Source: Patescibacteria group bacterium
GTDB taxonomy: Bacteria; Patescibacteriota; Saccharimonadia; Saccharimonadales; UBA4665
Length of the DNA stretch: 64,000 nucleotides
NCBI GenBank assembly: GCA_030271625.1
Contig: JARXKN010000003.1
Coordinates: 18,611-82,610, forward strand
Direction: 5' to 3'
Position 1 is the first letter of the stretch. Each line of letters starts with the position of its first letter. Below are positions 8,126-15,389 of the stretch, piece after piece. A program made the translations under genes and the position numbers. The notes under the pieces are model-generated. The model worked only from the letters and a program-made list of their open reading frames with translations, ran no database searches and had not been told where the DNA came from.

Positions 8126-8965
8126 TTATTTGAGTACAAAGATTTGAATAAAATCAACTGAATTTTGGAGTTTATAGCCGGCTGCTACGGCGCTAACCGC
8201 TAAGTCATTATGAGTGGCTGGTAACGCCTCAGTTAAAATATACAACGGCTTAACTGATAAATTACTAATTTGCTGAAATAAGCGCCGATACAAATCTAAA
8301 CCGTCAGCGCCACCAAACAGCGCTAGCTTTGGTTCATGTTCGGCGGCCTTGTTAATTGGGTAGTCATCTGGAACATACGGTAAGTTGCAGAGTAGTACAT
8401 CGTAGTTAGTTGAGCAGGTGGCCAGCAGGTCACTTTGTATGATCGGGGTGTCTGTTGCAAAACTTATAACGTTCGTTTTAGCAATTGTAATGGCGGCGTC
8501 ATCAATTTCTATTAAGCTAACCTGCGTCTTAGGCAGCTCCAAGGCGGCGGTAATACCAAGCGCCCCACTACCAGTCCCAATATCAGCCAGTTGCCACTTG
8601 TCATTGTCTGAGGCATCACCCGGCTGGTCGGCCAGGTCTAAAAATAAAGTCTTAAGTTGGTCGATCATCGTCTCCGATTCTGGTCTTGGTACCAGCACGC
8701 CGGGGGCCACAAAAAAGCTGCGTCCATAAAATTCTTGCTGCCCGCGCAGGTAGCTCAGCGGCACGTGCTGGGCCCGACTAGTGAGTAAATTAGTGAGCTG
8801 ATCAAGTTTCGAGGCTGTTATTTCCAGCTCAGGATGAGCCAGCAGATAGCCCCGATTTTGGCCAACGGCGTCTTCTAGCAATACCAACGCGTCCAGCCGA
8901 GCGGTAGCAATACCGGCCGCGGAAAGAGAGCGAGTGGTCGTGCGAAGCCAGGATTCTACAGTCAT
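8126..8965 (-). CDS. prmC: Release factor glutamine N5-methyltransferase (PrmC/HemK)
   Basis: The 279-residue protein has the N-terminal helical release-factor-binding domain (1-75) and a Rossmann methyltransferase domain. The S-adenosylmethionine motif DIGTGSGALG and the post-motif VPRPESE are visible. The substrate-glutamine motif reads NLPY rather than the canonical NPPY. PrmC methylates the Gln of the GGQ motif of RF1 and RF2, both encoded in this window. It lies on the minus strand near prfA, separated by one plus-strand gene. In most bacteria prfA-prmC are adjacent and in that order, so the arrangement here is broken. Confidence 0.92.
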   Translation of the reverse strand: MTVESWLRTTTRSLSAAGIATARLDALVLLEDAVGQNRGYLLAHPELEITASKLDQLTNLLTSRAQHVPLSYLRGQQEFYGRSFFVAPGVLVPRPESETMIDQLKTLFLDLADQPGDASDNDKWQLADIGTGSGALGITAALELPKTQVSLIEIDDAAITIAKTNVISFATDTPIIQSDLLATCSTNYDVLLCNLPYVPDDYPINKAAEHEPKLALFGGADGLDLYRRLFQQISNLSVKPLYILTEALPATHNDLAVSAVAAGYKLQNSVDFIQIFVLK

Positions 8966-8972
8966 GTCTACG

Positions 8973-8978
8973 ATTGTA
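8973..8978 (-). promoter_or_regulatory. Leaderless -10 box of prmC
   Basis: Minus-strand TACAAT ends 7 nt before the ATG. A TTGTCA lies 19 bp further upstream. No Shine-Dalgarno sequence is present. Confidence 0.6.
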
Positions 8979-9050
8979 CAGCACCGCTGCGCTAATTTGA
9001 CAAACTAGCATTACAGTTTACTATTAATAAATTACGTATCAAGGAAAGCT

Positions 9051-9536
9051 ATGACCGAACACAATCCAGCACTGGCAGACATTCATGACAGTTTTGATAA
9101 AATCTTTACCGCCGCTGCTAGCCCGATGAGTCCACTGCAGATAGAAGAGGCAGTGGCGGCCGATTCGAGCAGTCATGTCATCGAGTTAGCGGCTGATTAT
9201 TTGGAGGTCATCGACGCCAATACCCGGCTGTTTCAAAAAGTCGATGCCTGCCTAGTCCGCAACTTCACTGCCAAAGACCAGTTACTAAGTGAGCAGTTTG
9301 TCTGTCGTAAAGATCAGCCACGCGGGCAGTATCTGGCGGCCGAGGATGTAATAGCTTTGGAGAGCGGTCGTTTAGTACGGACCGTGCCGCCGTTGGCGCA
9401 TGGTGCCAACCGCAAGTTATCGTCAACCGCTAAACTCACCAAACAAGGGCTGCTGGTTTGTAACGAGCGCTATGCTGCTAATTTTGCCGAGCGGATGCGC
9501 CATTTGGCAGCCATCTGCATTCGTATTAGCAGCTAG
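9051..9536 (+). CDS. Conserved-looking cytoplasmic protein of unknown function
   Basis: The protein has 161 residues, no signal peptide and no membrane segment, and is probably alpha-helical in the first half. No family motif is recognised. The start is supported by AAGGAAAG before the ATG. Its stop codon directly abuts the stop codon of prfA on the other strand, with no intergenic space, so the two genes are convergent. Composition resembles the neighbours, so recent transfer is not indicated. Confidence 0.7.
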   Translation: MTEHNPALADIHDSFDKIFTAAASPMSPLQIEEAVAADSSSHVIELAADYLEVIDANTRLFQKVDACLVRNFTAKDQLLSEQFVCRKDQPRGQYLAAEDVIALESGRLVRTVPPLAHGANRKLSSTAKLTKQGLLVCNERYAANFAERMRHLAAICIRISS

Positions 9537-10595
9537 TTATTCGCTGCTAAGTAGTTCGTGCTCGGCGGCTAGGAGGGCATGTATCAAATCGTCAATATCA
9601 CCAGCTAAAGCAGCTGGAATATTGGATCGTGAGTAACCAATCCGATGGTCGGTAATGCGGTCTTGGGGGAAGTTGTAAGTCCTAATCTTTTCAGACCGGT
9701 CACCCGAGCCAATCAGCTTTTTACGAGCATCTGATAATTGTTGGGCTTCTTCATCGATTTTGATCTGCAGTAAGCGAGCTCGCAACACGCCCATGGCTTT
9801 AGCCTTGTTTTTAATCTGTGATTTTTCGTCTTGATTAGATACCACCAAGCCGGAGGGCAGGTGGGTAATCCGAACCGCACTGTCAGTGGTGTTCACCGAT
9901 TGGCCGCCGTGACCGCCAGAACGGTAGACGTCTATCCGTAGATCGTTAGGGTTAATCTCGATGTCTTCTTCTTCGGCTTCCGGCAACACGGCTACGGTTA
10001 CGGTGGAAGTATGAATGCGGCCTTGGCTCTCGGTGCTGGGAACCCGCTGCACGCGGTGCACGCCAGCCTCAAATTTAAGCTGCTTATAGGCTTCAACACC
10101 ACGTAGGGCAAAGGTAATATCTTTAAAACCACCAACGCTGTCATTAGCCGACTCGGTCAATAGCTCGAGTTTAAAGTTGTGATTTTCGGCCCAGCGAGCA
10201 TACATCCGGTACAACTCACCGGCAAACAAGCTTGATTCGTCACCACCAGCCGCGGCCCGAATTTCAATAATGACATCGCGATCGTTGTTTGGGTCGGTCG
10301 GCGTGAGGGCGGCAATCAGCTTGGCTTCAGTATCGGCTAGCTCGCTATCTAATTCTTCAATCTCGACGCGGGCCATATCCTGTAACTCAGCATCGGGGCC
10401 GTGTAAGAGTACTAAAGCCGAGGCTTTATCGGCCGTTAGCTTGGTCTTGGTATCAAATAAGCCCAGCAATTCGTCGACGGCGCTCTTGCGCTTGGCCAGT
10501 TTAGGGTAGCTGGCATCACTATAAATAGCCGGATCAGCTAATTTTGTATCCAAGGCGGCTTGTTCGGCGCGGAGTTGTTGTTCTTTGGCATCCAT
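9537..10595 (-). CDS. prfA: Peptide chain release factor 1
   Basis: The 352-residue protein recognises UAA and UAG and releases the nascent peptide at the ribosomal peptidyl-transferase centre. The catalytic GGQ is in [11 protein letters not shown], and the codon-recognition PxT motif appears as PST in [14 protein letters not shown]. Full length with the usual N-terminal helical domain. It lies downstream of rpmE on the minus strand, a frequent bacterial pairing, but a terminator and a separate leaderless -10 box separate them. With prfB also present, all three stop codons are served. Confidence 0.97.
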   Translation of the reverse strand: MDAKEQQLRAEQAALDTKLADPAIYSDASYPKLAKRKSAVDELLGLFDTKTKLTADKASALVLLHGPDAELQDMARVEIEELDSELADTEAKLIAALTPTDPNNDRDVIIEIRAAAGGDESSLFAGELYRMYARWAENHNFKLELLTESANDSVGGFKDITFALRGVEAYKQLKFEAGVHRVQRVPSTESQGRIHTSTVTVAVLPEAEEEDIEINPNDLRIDVYRSGGHGGQSVNTTDSAVRITHLPSGLVVSNQDEKSQIKNKAKAMGVLRARLLQIKIDEEAQQLSDARKKLIGSGDRSEKIRTYNFPQDRITDHRIGYSRSNIPAALAGDIDDLIHALLAAEHELLSSE

Positions 10596-10603
10596 ATACT
10601 GTC

Positions 10604-10609
10604 AGTATC
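10604..10609 (-). promoter_or_regulatory. Leaderless -10 box of prfA
   Basis: Minus-strand GATACT ends 8 nt before the ATG, directly after the rpmE terminator, with no Shine-Dalgarno sequence. Confidence 0.5.
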
Positions 10610-10613
10610 CTAT

Positions 10614-10649
10614 AAAAAACGGACCTCGTACATAGACGCGGTCCGTTTT
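10614..10649 (-). terminator. Rho-independent terminator of rpmE
   Basis: A perfect 10-bp stem AAAACGGACC/GGTCCGTTTT (10616-10625 and 10640-10649) is followed on the minus strand by a run of U residues. It separates rpmE from prfA. Confidence 0.88.
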
Positions 10650-10663
10650 ATTAATTTTTGTAG

Positions 10664-11053
10664 CTAGACTTTGGCGGCAGCTGGGTTTTCGACAGCTACG
10701 GTTGGCTTGGCCTTAACATTGCCAGCAGTTTCAGCTTTCTCAATCTTGGCAGCAGTTCGCTTAGCAGCTTTTTGAGCGGCAGCAGCGCGCTTATCTTTGT
10801 TGGCAGCACCGGCAGCAGCTCGGGCCTTAAACTTGTCAACGCGACCTTCAATATCAAGGATACGCTCTTCACCGGTAAAGAAGGGGTGGCTAGCAGCACT
10901 GATGTGCACTTTAAGCAGTGGATATTCGTTGCCGTCATCCCATTTGGTTGTGCCTTCGGCTTGGACAGTTGAACGGGTTAAAATCCGAGCACCATTGTTT
11001 AAGTCTTCGAAGACGACTAAACGGTAATTATCGGGGTGAATATCTTTTCTCAT
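10664..11053 (-). CDS. rpmE: 50S ribosomal protein L31, type B, with basic Ala/Lys tail
   Basis: The protein starts MRKDIHPDNYRLVVFEDL and contains KWDDGNEYPLLKVHI and SASHPFFTGEERI, diagnostic of zinc-free L31 type B (no CxxC pair). The family is normally about 80-90 residues. This one has 129, because a ~45-residue tail rich in Ala and Lys follows the conserved end at RVDKFKAR. L31 bridges the two ribosomal subunits. The minus-strand start is preceded by CGAGG. It is transcribed alone and ends in a strong terminator. Confidence 0.93.
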   Translation of the reverse strand: MRKDIHPDNYRLVVFEDLNNGARILTRSTVQAEGTTKWDDGNEYPLLKVHISAASHPFFTGEERILDIEGRVDKFKARAAAGAANKDKRAAAAQKAAKRTAAKIEKAETAGNVKAKPTVAVENPAAAKV

Positions 11054-11179
11054 AATGGTGGACCTCGTGCTCAGTTAATTCGTTGGTTAGCGGTGAGCGA
11101 AGCCGCAGTCAACTTGTTTCAATCTGGAGTAGTATACACCTCTGTTAGCACTAGGTCAACCGACTAAGGTTGGCCCCGG

Positions 11180-11208
11180 TTGTCAAACCACCGCCTATCT
11201 GTTAATAT
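11180..11208 (+). promoter_or_regulatory. rpsB promoter
   Basis: TTGTCA at 11180-11185 and TAATAT at 11203-11208 with a 17-bp spacer precede a ~90-nt leader, one of the few long leaders in the window. Confidence 0.65.
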
Positions 11209-11246
11209 GACAGAGTAACAAATTAAGCAGCTTGGGAACCAATCCT

Positions 11247-11277
11247 CCCGATTGCCATCCGTGTAGGACCAATCGGG
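11247..11277 (+). promoter_or_regulatory. Hairpin in the rpsB leader
   Basis: A perfect 8-bp stem CCCGATTG (11247-11254)/CAATCGGG (11270-11277) with a 15-nt loop lies between the promoter and the ribosome binding site. In many bacteria S2 represses its own mRNA through a leader structure; this hairpin is a candidate for such an element. No similarity to the known rpsB motif was verified. Confidence 0.45.
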
Positions 11278-11304
11278 CACCCATGCAAAGAGAAAGGACT
11301 CACC

Positions 11305-12042
11305 ATGGCGACAAACGTCGACATTAAAGATTTATTAGCTGCCGGAGCTCACTTCGGTCATAAAACCAGCCGTTGGCACCCTAAGATGGCACCGTTCATC
11401 CACAGCAAGCGCAACGGTACGCACATCATTGATCTAACCAAGACGGTAAGCAGTTTGGAAGCCGCTCTAAACTTTATTAGCGACACAACTGCCGCTGGCA
11501 AGCAGGTTTTGATGGTTGGTACGAAGCGCCAAGCCCAGGATATTGTGAAGAAGCTAGCCGAAGACACGGGCATGCCATACGTTACCGAACGCTGGCTTGG
11601 CGGTATGTTGACCAACTACAACACTATTGGTGGCCGCGTTAAGCACCTCAAGAGCCTAGAAGAGCGCATGGCTAACGGCGAACTAGCTAACAAATACAAC
11701 AAGCTCGAAGTCCAGCGTTTCCAAGAGGAAATTAATGAATTAAACCGTCTGTACAGTGGTATTAAAGACCTTGCTAGCAAGCTCGGCGCTGTCTTTATTG
11801 TCGACATCACTCACGATACCAACGCTGTCCGCGAAGCTAACAAAATGGGTACCCCAATTGTAGCCATTACCGATACCAACGCTGACCCATCACAGGTTAA
11901 GTACCCGATTCCGGCCAACGATGACGCCATCAAGACAATTCAGCTAATTGCTGATTACGTTGCTGCTGCTGTTGCCGAAGGTAAAGCTAAGACCAAAAAG
12001 GTCGAAGACAAAACCGACGCACCTGCCAAAGCCGAAAAATAA
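11305..12042 (+). CDS. rpsB: 30S ribosomal protein S2
   Basis: The 245-residue protein begins with the S2 hallmark DLLAAGAHFGHKTSRWHPKM and contains RWLGGMLTNYNTI and the GTPIVAITDTNADP segment. S2 joins the small subunit late and is needed for S1/mRNA interactions. A short charged Lys/Glu tail follows the core. AGAAAGGACT before the ATG is a clear ribosome binding site. It is followed 38 nt later by tsf, the universal rpsB-tsf pairing. Confidence 0.98.
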   Translation: MATNVDIKDLLAAGAHFGHKTSRWHPKMAPFIHSKRNGTHIIDLTKTVSSLEAALNFISDTTAAGKQVLMVGTKRQAQDIVKKLAEDTGMPYVTERWLGGMLTNYNTIGGRVKHLKSLEERMANGELANKYNKLEVQRFQEEINELNRLYSGIKDLASKLGAVFIVDITHDTNAVREANKMGTPIVAITDTNADPSQVKYPIPANDDAIKTIQLIADYVAAAVAEGKAKTKKVEDKTDAPAKAEK

Positions 12043-12080
12043 TTTTTGCTCATCAAAAAATAACCACAAGGAGACTACTT

Positions 12081-12677
12081 ATGGCCGTAGACATTGAAAC
12101 CATTAAAAGATTAAAAGATTTAACTGGTGTTGGTTTAACTGACGCCAAGGCCGCCTTAGACGAAAACGGTGGTGACTTCGATAAAGCCCTCGAAGCCATG
12201 CGCAAAAAGGGCCTGACTAAGGCCGACAAACGCGGTGAAAAAGAAGCCCGCGAAGGCCTGATCGGCAGCTACAACCACGATGGCCGCATTGGCGTCACCG
12301 TTGAAATTAACTGTGAAACTGATTTCGTGGCCCGCGGCGAAATCTTTGGTGGTCTTATTAAAGACGTCGCCATGCACATTGCTGCGGCTAGCCCACAGTT
12401 CGTTAGCGTCGAAGAAGTTCCAGCCGAAGAAGTCGCCAAAGCCAAAGCCGAATTTACCGAAAAGGCCACCGCTGACGGTAAACCAGCCGATATGCTTGAT
12501 AAAATCGTTGATGGCCAGCTCAAAAAGCACTTTGCAGAGCGCTGCCTACTCGATCAGCCCTACATTAAGAATCCTGATGTAACAGTTGGTGAGTACGTTA
12601 AATCTCAGGCCGCACTGATGAACGAAAATGTTGTCGTTCGCCGCTTTAGTCGCCTCGCCCTCGGCGAAGTCGCCTAA
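12081..12677 (+). CDS. tsf: Elongation factor Ts (short form)
   Basis: The 198-residue protein is the guanine nucleotide exchange factor for EF-Tu. The N-terminal UBA-like domain has KRLKDLTGVGLTDAKAAL, followed by the TDFVAR core motif that contacts EF-Tu. At 198 residues it is the compact single-lobe form (as in Thermus and many Gram-positives) rather than the ~283-residue enterobacterial type. AAGGAGACT is a strong ribosome binding site. A terminator follows at 12696-12726, so the rpsB-tsf operon ends here and pyrH is not in its usual place after tsf. Confidence 0.97.
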   Translation: MAVDIETIKRLKDLTGVGLTDAKAALDENGGDFDKALEAMRKKGLTKADKRGEKEAREGLIGSYNHDGRIGVTVEINCETDFVARGEIFGGLIKDVAMHIAAASPQFVSVEEVPAEEVAKAKAEFTEKATADGKPADMLDKIVDGQLKKHFAERCLLDQPYIKNPDVTVGEYVKSQAALMNENVVVRRFSRLALGEVA

Positions 12678-12695
12678 ATACCCAGCTTCATCTAA

Positions 12696-12726
12696 AAAAC
12701 AGCGGTAGTAATGACCGCTGTTTTTT
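12696..12726 (+). terminator. Rho-independent terminator of rpsB-tsf
   Basis: A perfect 11-bp stem AAAACAGCGGT/ACCGCTGTTTT (12696-12706 and 12714-12724), a 7-nt loop and a T tract. Confidence 0.9.
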
Positions 12727-12759
12727 ATTACACTAACAACATAACGAAAGGTAATACTC

Positions 12760-13323
12760 ATGAACCCTAACGACATTATTACGCGCGCTCAGACCAAGTT
12801 TAATCAGGCGACCGAGCATTTTCAAAATGACTTAAAGAGTTTACGGACTGGCCGAGCCAGCGCCTCGATGCTTGATGGTGTTATGGCCGAAGCCTACGGC
12901 ACGCCGATGCCACTGAACCAATTAGCAACTATCACTACCCCCGAAGCACAGCTAATTCAGGTGGCCCCGTTTGATATTGCTAACTTGCAGGCCATCGTTA
13001 CCTCGATTCGCAATAATCAAAATTTAGGGCTTAACCCAACCGACGACGGCCGCATTATTCGACTACAAATTCCCGCTCTCACCGAAGAGCGTCGTCGTGA
13101 TATCGTCAAGCAGTTAGGTCAAAAACAGGAAGACGCCATGGTCCGTCTGCGGGCGGCGCGTAAAGATGCTAATGACGAAATTGCCAAAGCTAAAAAAGAC
13201 AAAGAAGTTGGTGAAGATGACGCCAAGCGCCTCGAAAAGCAAATCGATGACGCCCTGGCTAAGGTCCGCAATGATATTGAAGCCAGCTCTAGCGCTAAAG
13301 AGCGCGAGCTAATGTCACTCTAA
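12760..13323 (+). CDS. frr: Ribosome recycling factor
   Basis: The 187-residue protein has the full RRF length and signatures: LRTGRASASMLDGVMAEAYG, the PxxTEERRRDIVK segment and a charged C-terminal three-helix bundle. With EF-G it splits post-termination ribosomes. GAAAGG before the ATG is the ribosome binding site. It lies just after the rpsB-tsf terminator. The usual neighbours pyrH (upstream) and uppS-cdsA-dxr (downstream) are missing, and rseP follows directly. Confidence 0.98.
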   Translation: MNPNDIITRAQTKFNQATEHFQNDLKSLRTGRASASMLDGVMAEAYGTPMPLNQLATITTPEAQLIQVAPFDIANLQAIVTSIRNNQNLGLNPTDDGRIIRLQIPALTEERRRDIVKQLGQKQEDAMVRLRAARKDANDEIAKAKKDKEVGEDDAKRLEKQIDDALAKVRNDIEASSSAKERELMSL

Positions 13324-13350
13324 ATTACGCCCCAGCTGTAAGAATTTTGG

Positions 13351-13356
13351 TACAAT
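13351..13356 (+). promoter_or_regulatory. Leaderless -10 box of rseP
   Basis: TACAAT ends 8 nt before the ATG at 13365. The earlier in-frame ATG at 13359 is only 2 nt from the box and could not be the start of a transcript made from it. This decides the start. Confidence 0.55.
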
Positions 13357-13364
13357 AGATGGAC

Positions 13365-14522
13365 ATGTCTGTATTGTTATTGATAGTCGGCCTCATTCTG
13401 TTCATTGGCCTAGTTGTAATCCATGAATTCGGTCACTTTATAGCGGCCCGTCGCGGCGGTGTCGATGTTGAAGAATTTGGTATTTTCTTTCCACCGCGGC
13501 TATACAAGCGTCGCATGAAGGGTGGCTGGGATTTTACCATCAACCTGTTGCCGCTGGGTGGTTTCGTAAAGCTAAAGGGCGAGCACGACACCGACACCGA
13601 ACCGCACAGTTTTGGGGCTGCTAGCCTAAAAACCAAAACCAAGGTCATGGCCGCTGGTGTTTTCATGAACCTACTAACGGCTTTAGTTTTGTTGACCTTC
13701 TTAGCTCTAGTGGGTATGCCTAAACTTATCGAACACCAGTTTACGGTTAAAAGCGATACTAAAATCAGCCGCCAAGAAGTCTTCTTAAGTTACATCGAAC
13801 CAGGTAGCCCGGCGGCCAAAGCCGGCTTGCAGTCTCAGGATAAACTTTTATCTATTGACGGCCGGACAATCGCCTCGCCCAAGCAACTCCATGATTTTAC
13901 AACCACCCATCCTGAAAAAAATGTCACCGTAAAATACTCGCGGGGCGGGGATGTCAAAGTAGTGACCGCTCGTTTACTCAGCAAAGCCGCTGTTGATGCC
14001 AGTCAGAAAACTGACAATCCAAAAGGCTACCTAGGCGTCAGTCCAACCGCCTTCACCTTGCAGCGTTCAACCTGGTCAGCGCCCGTCGTGGCTGTGGGCT
14101 TCAGCGCCCAAATAACTAAATTGACGCTCCAGGGCCTGGGGCATGCCGTCGGCGGCTTAGGCAGTTTGATAGCCGGAACTGCCACTGGTAACACTAAAGC
14201 CCGTCAGCACGGCCAAACCTCAGCTAGTAGCCAGGTTTCCGGACCGGTCGGTATCTTCTTTGTTCTCAAAACCGGCAGTGCCTTAGGGGTGCAGTTTATG
14301 CTGCTGATAATCGCTATCATTTCTCTTACGCTAGCCATTATGAACATTTTGCCAATTCCAGCTCTGGATGGCGGCCGTTTATGGCTAACACTGATCTCGC
14401 GCGGTATCTTTAAAAAACCCCTCAGCGCCCACCGCGAAGAAGTAATTAACGCCTCAGGCTTTGCCGTGCTTCTCGCGCTGATTGCCGTCATTACCTTCGT
14501 CGACGTTAAACGATTCTTTTAA
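13365..14522 (+). CDS. rseP: Site-2 intramembrane zinc metalloprotease (RseP/M50)
   Basis: About 385 residues. The first membrane helix carries the zinc motif HEFGH, a central PDZ domain (about 125-210) follows, and the C-terminal helix has NILPIPALDGGR, the second metal-ligand motif LDG. These proteases cut transmembrane substrates such as anti-sigma factors or leftover signal peptides inside the bilayer. I chose ATG 13365 over 13359 because the TACAAT box would place the transcript start at or near it. It overlaps the CPBP gene by 1 nt. Gene order frr-rseP-(CPBP)-proS is a reduced version of the common frr-uppS-cdsA-dxr-rseP-proS cluster. Confidence 0.94.
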   Translation: MSVLLLIVGLILFIGLVVIHEFGHFIAARRGGVDVEEFGIFFPPRLYKRRMKGGWDFTINLLPLGGFVKLKGEHDTDTEPHSFGAASLKTKTKVMAAGVFMNLLTALVLLTFLALVGMPKLIEHQFTVKSDTKISRQEVFLSYIEPGSPAAKAGLQSQDKLLSIDGRTIASPKQLHDFTTTHPEKNVTVKYSRGGDVKVVTARLLSKAAVDASQKTDNPKGYLGVSPTAFTLQRSTWSAPVVAVGFSAQITKLTLQGLGHAVGGLGSLIAGTATGNTKARQHGQTSASSQVSGPVGIFFVLKTGSALGVQFMLLIIAIISLTLAIMNILPIPALDGGRLWLTLISRGIFKKPLSAHREEVINASGFAVLLALIAVITFVDVKRFF

Positions 14523-15319
14523 TGGAGCCGAAGCGACCGCTACCACCCACTTCGACTGCCGTTGCGCCTGTCGAGGCCAAGTCGGTTCCGTGGCGGCCGC
14601 TGGTTGCCGTCTTGTTCGTCGTCGGGATGTTTTATATTTCGCAGCTGATTGGCGGCTTGCTAGTTTCCATTTATCCGTTACTGCAGCACTGGACTAAAAA
14701 TCAAACCGCCACCTGGCTCAACGGCTCGGTGTACGCACAGTTTATCTACATTTTAATTGCCGAAGCCGTTGTTATCGGCAGTGTCTATTGGTTCCTTAAG
14801 CTCTATAAAAGGGGCTGGGCTACCATCGGCCTGCTACGACCACGACTGCGCGACCTGGCCTATGGGCTGTCGGCAGTTATCCCATACTATGTTTTCTATC
14901 TGATCTCAGTTTCGGTCATTAGCAAACTGGTGCCGAGCCTAAAAGTTGACCAACAGCAGCAAATTGGATTTACCAATGTTCACGGTGGCTTGCCACTGGC
15001 GCTAACCTTTATTAGCTTAGTTATTCTGCCGCCCCTGACCGAAGAAATTCTAGTGCGCGGCTTTCTCTATTCCAGCCTCAAAAAAGCTCTGCCGTTAATC
15101 TGGGCCGCTGTAGCAACCAGCCTAGTGTTTGCGGCAGCTCACTTGCCAGAGGGCGGGGCCGCCGGCCCACTCTATATTGCCGCCATCGATACCTTCGTGC
15201 TGTCTTTGGTACTCATATATCTGCGCGAAAAGACCGGCAGCCTCTGGGCCGGCATCACCCTCCACGCTATCAAAAACGGTATCGCTTTCTGCGCCTTGTT
15301 CATCTTCCATATGAGCTAG
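14522..15319 (+). CDS. CPBP-family intramembrane metalloprotease
   Basis: The 265-residue protein has six to eight membrane segments and the Abi/CPBP signature: EEILVRG (motif 1, EExxxR) and AAHLPEG (histidine of motif 2), with a later H in ITLHAIKNG (motif 3). This family includes eukaryotic Rce1 and bacterial proteins involved in bacteriocin immunity, secretion or unknown processing. The ATG overlaps the rseP stop by one base, so the two intramembrane proteases are translationally coupled. Substrate unknown. Confidence 0.88.
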   Translation: MEPKRPLPPTSTAVAPVEAKSVPWRPLVAVLFVVGMFYISQLIGGLLVSIYPLLQHWTKNQTATWLNGSVYAQFIYILIAEAVVIGSVYWFLKLYKRGWATIGLLRPRLRDLAYGLSAVIPYYVFYLISVSVISKLVPSLKVDQQQQIGFTNVHGGLPLALTFISLVILPPLTEEILVRGFLYSSLKKALPLIWAAVATSLVFAAAHLPEGGAAGPLYIAAIDTFVLSLVLIYLREKTGSLWAGITLHAIKNGIAFCALFIFHMS

Positions 15320-15389
15320 CCCTTAGTGTCACAGGCGTAAGAATAGGGTACAATAAGCGCATAAATAGCCAGCAAAAGAGAAGAGAACC

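Noticed and set aside
12156..12530. 124-codon frame opposite tsf
   Set aside because: Antisense shadow of a well-conserved gene; biased Phe/Ala composition caused by the codon usage of tsf.
13359..13364. Upstream ATG of rseP as start
   Set aside because: It lies only 2 nt from the TACAAT -10 box; the ATG at 13365 fits the transcript start.
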